Of a DNA stretch of 64,000 nucleotides, positions 1-7,338 are shown in pieces (positions within the stretch are counted from its first letter, which is position 1; the number at the start of each line of letters is the position of its first letter). Made by a program: the position numbers and the translations under genes. The notes under the pieces are model-generated. The model saw only the letters and a list, made by a program, of their open reading frames with translations, searched no databases and was not told the origin of the DNA. Origin of the DNA: Paraburkholderia aromaticivorans (GTDB lineage Bacteria > Pseudomonadota > Gammaproteobacteria > Burkholderiales > Burkholderiaceae); NCBI RefSeq assembly GCF_012689525.1, contig NZ_CP051516.1, positions 3,658,001-3,722,000 of the forward strand, written 5' to 3'.

Positions 1-2352
1 GTGGCGGCGAGCCTGCTGCTGACTGCCGCTAGCGCGAACGCTGCAGACTACACCCAATGCATGCAGACGTATCAGAAGTCCCTTGGGATTCCCGGGACCA
101 AAACCTGCGCTATCCAGGTGGCTGCCACGTCACCCATGTCCAGGGGCCCAGGCGACCCGTTCAGCAGCATGAATTACTACAACTGTCCTAATGCACAGGA
201 CTGGATACAGGATTATTGTGCCGGTGCCCCGGTCCCACCTTCGCCAGAAGATACCTGTCCGGCATCTGATCCGGTACTGCCGGCAGAGGGCATTGTCACG
301 CTCTCAGAAACCGACTTCATGAGCGGTGACGCACTGCCACTTACCTTCAGCCGCACGTATCTATCGAAGCCCTATGACACTACCCAGACGGCGATGGGCC
401 GCAACTGGGTCAATAACTGGCAACGACGACTTGATCTGACAGCGGTCAATGCGGCCACGCCGCAGATCGTTGTTTATAGCGGCAACCAGCGGCCCCTGAC
501 GTTCAAATGGAATGGCACGGCGTGGAGCATGCTGGGAAATCGCGGGCTCACGCTGACGAAAGCAACCAATGGCGACTACTCGCTAACTGACGGACTGCTC
601 GGCACGACGGAAGTCTACTCGGCCAACATCGGCACTCTCTACTCGGAGACGACCCGCACCGGCACCCTCCGCAAGTTTGGGTTCGATTACCGTGGCCGGA
701 TGGTGGCGATCAATGAGTATCTGGTTGACAGGATAGGCCCGGGCGCACTCAGGCTCGATCTGCAGTACGACGATAGCGACCGAATTGTTGCGGCGGTCGA
801 TCCTCTCGGCAATGCCACGCGGTACGCGTACGACGCCAAAGGAAATCTTGCTTCGGTCACCCATCCGGACGGCACGATCCGTCAGTATCTGTACGAAGAT
901 GCCCGCTTCCCCAACGCACTGACCGGCGTAAAGGATGAAACCGGCTCGAAGACAGCGACGTGGGCCTACGATGCCAATGCCCGCGTGATCTCGGTGACTC
1001 ATCCGGACACGACGCGTAATGCGTCATTCACCTATTCAACATCCGGCACGACGACTCTCAGTGACGTGCGTGGCACGAGCACGTACAGCTTCAGTTTCCC
1101 GGACGCCTGGCGCCCTGGTTCAGTCGGCACGCCAGATGGAAGGGTCACGCGCAGTTGGGATGCGGCAGGAAATCTTTCGCAGAGAACGACTCCCGATGGC
1201 GGAACACAGTACACATGGGATAGCGCGAACCGGCCAGTAAAGGCAGTTGCCACGGTTGCCGGAAAGACGACGGTAACGACGATCGCGTACAACGATGCCA
1301 GTTCACTGCGTCCGCATCTGGTCGCTACAGCGGGTAAGGTGCGCGCTTTTGTCTATGACCCGGCAGGCAATGTCACGGGCTATGCCGAGCAGAAAACGAC
1401 TGACCTGACTGGCGAGCAGGGACTTCAGGCGACGGGAACCGGCGACCAGATGACGGTCGGCGCCCAGTATGATGGCGTGGGCCGACTCCTGGCGGCGACG
1501 ATCATCCGGAATGGCACGAAGACCGAAGACTGGACCTATACCTACGACACAAGAGGCAACATCGAAACGACACAGGATGCCGTGTCGGGTTGGGCGATGC
1601 GAACGCTTGGTCGTGACGCCGCAAATCGTGCAACGGTTATAGCAGGCAACAGCGGTCAGGCCGCCGTCAGTTACGACGCGCGCGGACGCGTGTCCGTCTT
1701 CCAGTACGATGAGAAGGCGAGCGTGGTCAACGGCGGACTCGCCCGCACTCTGGTTGTGCGTTATGGCTACGCTGCAAACGGCCCGGTATCGACCCGTACA
1801 GCGACAGTATCGACGAATGGTGGTGCTCCGCAGTCGATCAGTGACGCCGAACTCGGAGTGTGGCTGAGCAACTGGGAACTCGGTAACGATCCTGTTGCGC
1901 CGTCTGCTAATCTCACAGGGCTCCAGTCCGACGCCCACGCCTTCGTTCCAGAAATCTGCGTTGAATGCTACATGGCGTGGAAGGCGAAGCCGACAGGTCA
2001 GTTGTTCGGGGACGAACTGGGCGAAACACTGCCGACGTGGAGCGAGACCACCGAATTGATGCTGGGCGACCAGGCGCAGATTCCCTATCCTGTGCTCGTG
2101 CCGGACATGACCAGTTCGGCGAAAAGGGCGACACTTTACAGTGCCCTCTTTGGACCCGGAAGTGGGGATGGGGGAATGGTTAAGTGTGCGAGCAGTGGTG
2201 ACAAAGAGTGGCGCGAGGCGGACTGTCATGCAAAGTATGAGCGCGAAATGTTTAGATGCAATGCGCTTGCCAAGTATATGGGTGGTTTGGCGGGCCTCGC
2301 GCTTTGCAAGCAGAACGCATTTGCTGACTATCAAGAGTGCAGAGGGTCCTGA
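1..2352 (+). CDS. Rhs/YD-repeat protein with variable C-terminus (5' end possibly cut by window)
   Basis: The first residues (AASLLLTAASANA) are the hydrophobic end of a Sec signal peptide. The frame opens with GTG at the first base, so the true start may lie upstream. A DUF6531-like region (about residues 90-170) is followed by YD repeats of the YDxxGN/R type to about residue 615. The hyperconserved Rhs core and its usual DPxG pre-toxin junction are missing. From about residue 618 (GVWLSNWELG) the sequence changes to a tail that recurs, decayed, 0.9 kb downstream. The last 60 residues are Cys-rich (VKCASS, CHAKYE, CNALAK, LALCKQ, YQECRG). The stop codon overlaps the next gene's start (TGATG). 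By family the tail would be the effector end of a polymorphic toxin. Toxicity is inferred, and loss of the core suggests a truncated or recombined Rhs gene. Confidence 0.8.
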   Translation: MAASLLLTAASANAADYTQCMQTYQKSLGIPGTKTCAIQVAATSPMSRGPGDPFSSMNYYNCPNAQDWIQDYCAGAPVPPSPEDTCPASDPVLPAEGIVTLSETDFMSGDALPLTFSRTYLSKPYDTTQTAMGRNWVNNWQRRLDLTAVNAATPQIVVYSGNQRPLTFKWNGTAWSMLGNRGLTLTKATNGDYSLTDGLLGTTEVYSANIGTLYSETTRTGTLRKFGFDYRGRMVAINEYLVDRIGPGALRLDLQYDDSDRIVAAVDPLGNATRYAYDAKGNLASVTHPDGTIRQYLYEDARFPNALTGVKDETGSKTATWAYDANARVISVTHPDTTRNASFTYSTSGTTTLSDVRGTSTYSFSFPDAWRPGSVGTPDGRVTRSWDAAGNLSQRTTPDGGTQYTWDSANRPVKAVATVAGKTTVTTIAYNDASSLRPHLVATAGKVRAFVYDPAGNVTGYAEQKTTDLTGEQGLQATGTGDQMTVGAQYDGVGRLLAATIIRNGTKTEDWTYTYDTRGNIETTQDAVSGWAMRTLGRDAANRATVIAGNSGQAAVSYDARGRVSVFQYDEKASVVNGGLARTLVVRYGYAANGPVSTRTATVSTNGGAPQSISDAELGVWLSNWELGNDPVAPSANLTGLQSDAHAFVPEICVECYMAWKAKPTGQLFGDELGETLPTWSETTELMLGDQAQIPYPVLVPDMTSSAKRATLYSALFGPGSGDGGMVKCASSGDKEWREADCHAKYEREMFRCNALAKYMGGLAGLALCKQNAFADYQECRGS
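1857..1989 (+). repeat. Direct repeat copy A at the Rhs core / C-terminus junction
   Basis: About 133 bp at the point where the YD-repeat region gives way to the variable tail is nearly identical to 2755-2889. This copy is in frame within the Rhs gene and encodes GVWLSNWELG onward to MAWKAK. It marks the boundary of the duplicated C-terminal cassette. Confidence 0.85.
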
Positions 2353-2627
2353 TGATTAAATTTCCACCATGTTCCGTGGTAGTAACTTACGACCAAGATC
2401 GTCAGCAGTTGATCTTGCAGTCAGTCGAGCAAGCAAGGATGGCCTCCGCTTTGAAAGGGGCAATTGAAATGCCCGTTTTACTGGACGAATTCGAGTTCAG
2501 ACTTGACGACGAATTTGCGCGTCGATTTGGCGCTGGCGTGCTCAGTCTGATCGCGCTGGGTCAGCCTGACATCAAGCAATACATGACTTTTACAGAGGCA
2601 CCAACCGACAGACCGTCAGAAGGGTAG
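2352..2627 (+). CDS. Small Rhs-linked protein, candidate immunity protein (copy 1)
   Basis: A 91-residue acidic protein starting MIKFPPCSVVVTYD. The ATG at 2352 overlaps the TGA of the Rhs gene, so translational coupling is expected; an in-frame ATG at 2337 is less likely. There is no signal peptide or membrane segment. The second half (LDDEFARRFG, IALGQPDIKQYM) is strongly conserved in a second copy at 3105-3377. I do not recognise the family. The candidate immunity role rests on position immediately after an Rhs C-terminus and duplication together with it, the usual layout of Rhs-CT/immunity pairs. Confidence 0.65.
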   Translation: MIKFPPCSVVVTYDQDRQQLILQSVEQARMASALKGAIEMPVLLDEFEFRLDDEFARRFGAGVLSLIALGQPDIKQYMTFTEAPTDRPSEG

Positions 2628-2754
2628 GTAATCGCAGACTTGGTGCAACGAGCGAACGACGTTTGATCGTTGCACCGAGCTCACCGGAGCCGACTGCAGC
2701 CCGCACTTCTGTGGACTGTCTCCTGCGGCAGACTGGTTCCCTCGGGTGCATCGG

Positions 2755-2889
2755 GGTGTGGCTGAGCAACTGGGAACTCGTAACGATCCTCTCGCGCCGT
2801 CTGCCAATCTCACAGGGCTCCAGTCCGACGCCGCCGCCGACGCCTTCGTTCCAAAAATCTGCGTTGAATGCCATGGCGTGGAAGGCGAA
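2755..2889 (+). repeat. Direct repeat copy B at the start of the orphan Rhs C-terminal cassette
   Basis: Near-identical to 1857-1989 but with indels: one base lost after GGGAACTC, six bases gained in the GCC run, and two bases lost just before ATGGCGTGG. The one- and two-base losses together restore the frame, so only the stretch between them is read out of frame. Confidence 0.85.
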
Positions 2890-3105
2890 GAGGGCGATGC
2901 TTTGCAGCGCGCTTTTCGGAAGCGGGGATGGTAATGGTGGAATAGTAAAGTGTGGTGGCAGGCAAAAGAACGATGGTAAATGCTTTGCACAGTACGAGTT
3001 CGACCAAGATGTCTGCACTACGCTTGCCGGGCCGAGGAATAAGCGTTTGCTAGCGCTGTGCAGACAGACAGCATTCGATAGATACCAAACGTGCTTGGGT
3101 ATTAA
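2755..3105 (+). pseudogene. Orphan, decayed Rhs C-terminal cassette
   Basis: A second version of the Rhs tail without any YD-repeat core, start codon or ribosome-binding site. Relative to the intact tail it has compensating frameshifts in the repeat, and lacks about 45 codons between two short GGCGAA repeats (1983 and 2118 in the intact copy). The Cys-rich end is then recognisable: VKCGGR, KCFAQYE, LLALCRQTAFDRYQTCLG. The stop codon of the intact copy has been lost in this frame; a TAA in another frame overlaps the next ATG (TAATG at 3103-3107). Orphan C-terminal modules downstream of rhs loci are a known source of new tips by recombination; that role here is inferred. Confidence 0.7.
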
Positions 3106-3377
3106 TGGCCAAACATCCGCCGTATTCCGTGGTTCTGAGCTACGACGAGAACCTGCAACAGTTAATCGCTTTCACAATTGATCCAAACATGCTGGCTCCG
3201 CTCCTAGCTGGGCGAATGGGCGTGGTGTTGGCTGATGAAGACGATTTCAAGCTTGACGATGAATTCGCGCGACAGCTTGGCGTCGGGATGCTTAACACGA
3301 TTGCGCTGGGGCAGCCAGGCATCAAGCAATACATGAGCGTTACGGAGAACCCAATCGACCGGTCGTCGGAAGCGTAA
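3105..3377 (+). CDS. Small Rhs-linked protein, candidate immunity protein (copy 2)
   Basis: A 90-residue paralogue of 2352-2627. Both share PPxSVV, a YD pair, LDDEFAR, IALGQPxIKQYM and a terminal DRxSE, about half of all positions. It follows the decayed C-terminal cassette exactly as copy 1 follows the intact one. Its frame is intact although its partner is not, as expected if it still protects against a toxin made elsewhere; that is inference. The protein has no signal peptide and would be cytoplasmic. Confidence 0.65.
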   Translation: MAKHPPYSVVLSYDENLQQLIAFTIDPNMLAPLLAGRMGVVLADEDDFKLDDEFARQLGVGMLNTIALGQPGIKQYMSVTENPIDRSSEA

Positions 3378-3590
3378 TTTGTCCGGGGCTCGGTGACTCG
3401 AGCCGCACGACGTTCAGTCATCCCAACGGTGTGTTCTGGCGACTGCCGTGATGACAACAACTGCGCGTGAAGTTTGTTGCAGCGGGAGGCTCCGCCTTGG
3501 CGTCGCCCACAGACTTGCGATTTACAGTAATCGTCGTCCAACTCGCGCCGCACGGCGCTCCGCTTCTTGCGGTGTTATTCTTCGCTCGCC

Positions 3591-4301
3591 ATGAATCTCG
3601 AAAGCATTCTCTTCACTCAAGGTTTCGGCTCGCGCCGCCAATGCCGCGCGCTGATCGCGGACGCGCGCGTGAGCATCGGCGGCGCTGTCTGCACCGATGC
3701 CGACGCCGATTTCCCCACCAGCGACGCCACCTTCTCCTTCAGCGTGGACGGCGTCGTCTGGCCGTATCGCGAACACGCTTATCTGCTGCTGAACAAGCCG
3801 GCGGGCTATGAGTGTTCGCGCGATCCGCAGCATCATCTGAGCGTGTTCAGCCTGTTGCCGCCGCAGTTCGCCGAGCGCGGCGTGCAATGCGTGGGCCGGC
3901 TCGATCAGGACACGACCGGCCTGCTGCTGCTCTCCGACGACGGCAAGTTCGTGCACCTCTTCACGTCGCCGAAACGCAAAGTGCCGAAGGTGTATGTCGC
4001 GACCACGCGTCATCCGATCGACGACGCGCAATTGAGCGCGCTGCGCGACGGCGTGCTGCTGCACGGCGAGCCCAAACCGATTGCCGCAGTCGACGCAGTC
4101 GCACGCGGCGCTCACACGCTCGCGCTCACCGTGATGGAAGGCAAGTATCACCAGGTCAAACGGATGATCGCCGCTGCCGGCAACCGTTGTGAAGCGCTGC
4201 ATCGCGAGCGGATCGGCGGACTCGCCTTGCCCGAAACGCTTGCGGCGGGCGCGTGGCAATGGCTCGATGAAACCGGCCTCGGATCTCTACGGAGCGGGTA
4301 A
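3591..4301 (+). CDS. rsuA: 16S rRNA pseudouridine(516) synthase
   Basis: A 236-residue RsuA/RluB/E/F-family enzyme that isomerises one uridine of 16S rRNA. An S4-like RNA-binding segment (MNLESILFTQGFGSRRQCRA) is followed by the catalytic motif GRLDQDTTGLLLL with Asp105 as the predicted nucleophile, and the family motif KYHQVKRMIAAAGN. The start at 3591 begins at the conserved N-terminus; an ATG eight codons upstream has no support. RsuA is the best subfamily fit by length and N-terminal domain. It is monocistronic. Confidence 0.85.
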   Translation: MNLESILFTQGFGSRRQCRALIADARVSIGGAVCTDADADFPTSDATFSFSVDGVVWPYREHAYLLLNKPAGYECSRDPQHHLSVFSLLPPQFAERGVQCVGRLDQDTTGLLLLSDDGKFVHLFTSPKRKVPKVYVATTRHPIDDAQLSALRDGVLLHGEPKPIAAVDAVARGAHTLALTVMEGKYHQVKRMIAAAGNRCEALHRERIGGLALPETLAAGAWQWLDETGLGSLRSG

Positions 4302-4468
4302 ACCGGTAGCGCCCCTTTAAGGTCTTGATGCGGCAGGAAAACGCATGAGCGGCTGCCCACATAGCGCGCGCGGCGCCTGCTCGCGCGCTGCGTCGCAGCA
4401 TGATCTTCCTTACACCTCGCCCTATACTCGTTTAAACAAAGACTACAAAGAGTTCAAGGAGGGGCGCC

Positions 4469-4657
4469 ATGGTGATCCACGACGGTTTCCAGATTTCGTC
4501 CGTGATGGTTGCTTTTGTGTGCGTCGGACTGGTCCTGATCGGCGGATTGCTGGTCATGATGCGGCTGCGGCACAAATATCATCCGAACCTGATCGGCGCA
4601 TTGATCGGCGCGATGCTGTGTTTCCTGCTGCTGGAAGCATTGCCCGCGTTGACGTAA
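4469..4657 (+). CDS. Small two-helix inner-membrane protein, unknown function
   Basis: A 62-residue protein with two hydrophobic helices (about residues 12-31 and 42-58) joined by a short basic loop (MRLRHKYHPN). A strong Shine-Dalgarno (AAGGAGG, about 4458-4464) lies before the ATG, and a TATACT -10-like box at 4423-4428. I do not recognise a family. The clear translation signals and membrane pattern support a real gene. Confidence 0.65.
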   Translation: MVIHDGFQISSVMVAFVCVGLVLIGGLLVMMRLRHKYHPNLIGALIGAMLCFLLLEALPALT

Positions 4658-4809
4658 GCCTCGCGAGGCCACGCCGCGCTGACGCAGTGGAGCGCGGCGC
4701 GGGTGGGATTTTCCGGGCAACGCCTGGAGAGATGGCTTTTTGCCGCGCTTTCAGAGTTGGTTTTGCGCTGCGTGGGAAGGGTTGAAGCGACACTCTTCAA
4801 CCTGCCCTT

Positions 4810-5835
4810 TCACGCCTTCACGCCTTCACGTAAAAAATCCTCGACGCTCGGATATCGCAAGCGCACCCGCAATTCCTCTTTGAGACGCCGGTTTATCAGA
4901 CGCCTCGATTCACGCATGAACGACAGCAAGGTCGGCTCGATCTGCGACTCCGCTTCGGCTCGCGTGATGCGCGGCGCACGCGCGAGACCGAACGCATCGG
5001 CGACCTCGTCGAAGTACTCGCCCATTTTCAGCGACGTGTCGTCGGATGCGTGGACCACGCGCCCCGGCCGCCCGTGCGTGGCGAGCCGCACGAGGATCGC
5101 GGCGAGATCGTCGGCGTGAATGTGGTTGGTGTAGACGTCGTCCGTATCGATCAAGGCCGGCGTGCGCTTTTCGAGGCGCGCGAGCGGCAGGCGGTTGCCC
5201 GCATAGATGCCCGGAATCCGCGCGATGCTCGCCGCGACGCTGCCGCGCGCGGTCGCGCGCCGCAATTGCCGCTCGGCCGAGACGCGGCGCTTCGCGCGCG
5301 GATTGGCTGCTTGCGTCGCGCGTGTCTCGTCGATCCACGCGCCACCGCAGTCGCCATAGACGCCCGTCGTGCTCGCGTACACGAGGCGCACGGGTGCACG
5401 CGAACCGGCGGACCGGCGCACCCCGTCGGGTACAATATTGGCTGTTCCAGATTCCGCCCACGAGGCACGAAGTTGGCGCAACCGCCCTACCGGCGAGACT
5501 GCAGGCGCCACGGCGGCCCGCGCTGAATCGCGGCGCGCACCCAGCGTAGCGAGCAAGGCGCGGGTACGACGGTCGTCGTCGCCGGTTTTCTGCGGCGGCG
5601 CGAGATGCAGCACCGTCGGCGCGAGGCCCGCGAGCCGTTTAAGGCTGCGGCGCACATCGAGATCGCCGACCAGCGGCGTAACGCCCGCGGCGCGCAATTC
5701 GGCGCAGCGCCCGGCGTGGCTGGTCAGCGCGAAGACATGCGCGCGTGGCCGCAGCAAGGGCACGCAGCGCATGCCGACATCGCCGCAACCAACGATTAAC
5801 ACGCGCGGCCGGCGGAAGTTTCGTGTTGCTTTCAT
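4810..5835 (-). CDS. NAD(P)-dependent SDR / epimerase-type protein
   Basis: A 341-residue extended SDR protein. An N-terminal Rossmann glycine motif (LIVGCGDVG) follows the start, with the YASTTGVYGDCGG stretch typical of the YeeZ-like SDR group in the middle. The C-terminal half contains IPGIYAGNRLPLARL and NHIHADDLA. The substrate is unknown. A stretch of about 50 residues rich in Arg, Ala and Ser (about residues 97-145) before the YASTTG motif looks like an insertion relative to a compact SDR. The gene diverges from the reductase at 5945. Confidence 0.7.
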   Translation of the reverse strand: MKATRNFRRPRVLIVGCGDVGMRCVPLLRPRAHVFALTSHAGRCAELRAAGVTPLVGDLDVRRSLKRLAGLAPTVLHLAPPQKTGDDDRRTRALLATLGARRDSARAAVAPAVSPVGRLRQLRASWAESGTANIVPDGVRRSAGSRAPVRLVYASTTGVYGDCGGAWIDETRATQAANPRAKRRVSAERQLRRATARGSVAASIARIPGIYAGNRLPLARLEKRTPALIDTDDVYTNHIHADDLAAILVRLATHGRPGRVVHASDDTSLKMGEYFDEVADAFGLARAPRITRAEAESQIEPTLLSFMRESRRLINRRLKEELRVRLRYPSVEDFLREGVKA

Positions 5836-5944
5836 GGTGGACGCATTGTAGCCGTCAAGCGCGGCAGGTACCGCGCAGTTGACACGGCGGCCCCGATAAC
5901 GCGGGTCCGATAACGATTACCGACTTTTCGATTTCGAACACTTT

Positions 5945-6976
5945 ATGGCATTTAACGTCACGCTCCGGCAAAGCGGCCGGCAGTTTCAGGTAGAACAGGA
6001 CGAACCGGTGCTGAGCGCCGCCTTGCGCCAGGGTATCGGCCTGCCGTACGGCTGCAAGAACGGCGCCTGCGGTTCGTGCAAGGGCGCCGTGGTCAGCGGC
6101 GAAATCGAGCAGCGGCCCCATTCGTCGTCGGCTTTGTCGAACGACGAAAAGACGCGCGGCATGGCGCTCTTCTGCTGCGCGACCGCCTGCACCGATCTCG
6201 AAGTGGACATCCGCGAAGTGGCGGGCGTCGGCGACGTGCAGGTCAAGAAGCTGCCCTGCCGCGTCAACGCGATCGAGCGCAAGGCCGACGACGTCGTCGT
6301 GCTGAAGCTGCAGTTGCCCGCCAACGAGCGTCTGCAATATCTCGCCGGTCAGTACCTCGAATTCATTCTGAAAGACGGCAAGCGCCGCAGCTATTCGATG
6401 GCGAACGCGCCGCACGCGGAAGGCCCGATCGAATTGCACATCCGTCACATGCCCGGCGGCGCGTTCACCGATCACGTGTTCAACACCATCAAGGAGCGCG
6501 ACATCCTGCGCTTCGAAGCGCCGCTCGGCACGTTTTTCCTGCGTGAAGATTCCGAGAAGCCGATCGTGCTGCTCGCCTCGGGTACGGGCTTCGCGCCGCT
6601 GAAGGCGATCGTCGAGCACGCGGTGTTCAAGAACCTGAACCGGCCGATGACGCTCTACTGGGGCGCACGTCGCAAGAAAGATCTGTATCTGCTCGAACTG
6701 GCCGAACAATGGGCGCGCGAGATCCCGAACTTCAAGTTCGTGCCGGTGCTGTCGGAGCCGGACGCGGGCGACGCATGGACGGGGCGCGTCGGCTTCGTGC
6801 ATCGCGCGGTGATCGAGGATCTGCCGGATCTGTCGGCGTACCAGGTATACGCGTGCGGCGCGCCGGTAATGGTCGAATCGGCGCAGCGCGATTTCACGCA
6901 GCATCACGCTCTGCCGGAAGACGAGTTCTACGCGGATTCGTTCACGAGCGCAGCGGATCTGGCGAACGCGGTTTGA
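5945..6976 (+). CDS. Ferredoxin-reductase-type oxidoreductase (annotated in relatives as CDP-6-deoxy-delta-3,4-glucoseen reductase)
   Basis: A 343-residue fusion of a plant-type 2Fe-2S ferredoxin domain (Cys37, Cys42 and Cys45 in GCKNGACGSCKG, with the fourth Cys at 77 or 78) and a ferredoxin-NADP reductase module. RRSYSMANAP binds the flavin and LLASGTGFAPLKAI binds NAD(P)H. It would pass electrons from NAD(P)H through FAD and the iron-sulfur centre to a partner. The common name comes from AscD-like enzymes of deoxysugar synthesis, but no deoxysugar genes are nearby, so the physiological partner is unknown. Confidence 0.8.
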   Translation: MAFNVTLRQSGRQFQVEQDEPVLSAALRQGIGLPYGCKNGACGSCKGAVVSGEIEQRPHSSSALSNDEKTRGMALFCCATACTDLEVDIREVAGVGDVQVKKLPCRVNAIERKADDVVVLKLQLPANERLQYLAGQYLEFILKDGKRRSYSMANAPHAEGPIELHIRHMPGGAFTDHVFNTIKERDILRFEAPLGTFFLREDSEKPIVLLASGTGFAPLKAIVEHAVFKNLNRPMTLYWGARRKKDLYLLELAEQWAREIPNFKFVPVLSEPDAGDAWTGRVGFVHRAVIEDLPDLSAYQVYACGAPVMVESAQRDFTQHHALPEDEFYADSFTSAADLANAV

Positions 6977-7087
6977 TAGGACACACGGCCTGATCTAGCA
7001 ATCGGTCAGGCCGCTCCCAAACAACGTGTCAGCATGATGGCTGACGCACAAAAATCCGGTTCGACGCCCACCAACGCAAATTCATGG

Positions 7088-7117
7088 TTTACACCAGCGC
7101 TTTCCTTGTCGTATTCT
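7088..7117 (+). promoter_or_regulatory. Predicted sigma-70 promoter of the Arg leader / argD-like transcript
   Basis: TTTACA at 7088-7093, an 18-bp spacer, then TATTCT at 7112-7117. The expected start of transcription is 7124-7126, which coincides with the ATG of the leader peptide at 7125, so the leader may be translated from a leaderless mRNA. Confidence 0.5.
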
Positions 7118-7124
7118 TTCGCGC

Positions 7125-7175
7125 ATGAACCGCATCCAGTCCGAACTTCGACGTCGCCGCTCGCCGCTCCCCTAG
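7125..7175 (+). CDS. Arginine-rich leader peptide of the argD-like gene
   Basis: A 16-codon frame, [16 protein letters not shown], stopping at TAG 7173-7175. Five of 16 residues are Arg, four of them consecutive (CGA CGT CGC CGC, 7149-7160). No Shine-Dalgarno is visible, consistent with a leaderless start at the predicted +1. The peptide lies between the promoter and an intrinsic terminator upstream of an acetylornithine-aminotransferase-family gene, which suggests attenuation by charged Arg-tRNA. The evidence is sequence pattern only. Confidence 0.55.
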   Translation: MNRIQSELRRRRSPLP

Positions 7176-7179
7176 GGAC

Positions 7180-7247
7180 GCCGCTGGCTTCGTCACGGAT
7201 TCGCGCCACACCAAGGCGCAAGCTGTTCGAATCATGAAAGCCACGGC
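7180..7247 (+). promoter_or_regulatory. Predicted antiterminator and nested hairpin of the arginine attenuator
   Basis: GCCGCTGGCTT at 7180-7190 can pair with AAGCCACGGC at 7238-7247 (ten pairs, one bulged C), which is the 5' arm of the terminator, so the two structures exclude each other. A separate hairpin at 7198-7233 (GATTCG with CGAATC, plus CGCC with GGCG) would bring the antiterminator arms together. A ribosome at the leader stop codon would cover 7180-7190; one stalled on the Arg run would leave it free. Confidence 0.5.
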
Positions 7248-7270
7248 ATGCCGTGGCTTTTCTGTTTTTC
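7237..7270 (+). terminator. Intrinsic terminator (attenuator) between the Arg leader and the argD-like gene
   Basis: A perfect inverted repeat, AAAGCCACGG then CCGTGGCTTT with a CATG loop (7237-7260), followed by the T-rich TCTGTTTTTC. It lies 69 bp before the next start codon and 61 bp after the leader stop, so it can only act on the leader transcript. Confidence 0.8.
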
Positions 7271-7338
7271 CGGCCCCTGGTTTCGTCGTTGGCCAATCTT
7301 CATCCACCCTTCCCCCCCGCTGTCTGGAGCCTGCCGTC

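Noticed and set aside
1303..2334. Long reverse-strand frame (343 codons) under the Rhs gene
   Set aside because: It has no family resemblance or start signal, and the Rhs frame on the other strand is clearly coding; high GC creates such antisense frames.
7034..7237. 67-codon frame covering the Arg leader region
   Set aside because: It begins before the predicted promoter, reads through the attenuator and has no Shine-Dalgarno; the shorter leader peptide explains the region better.
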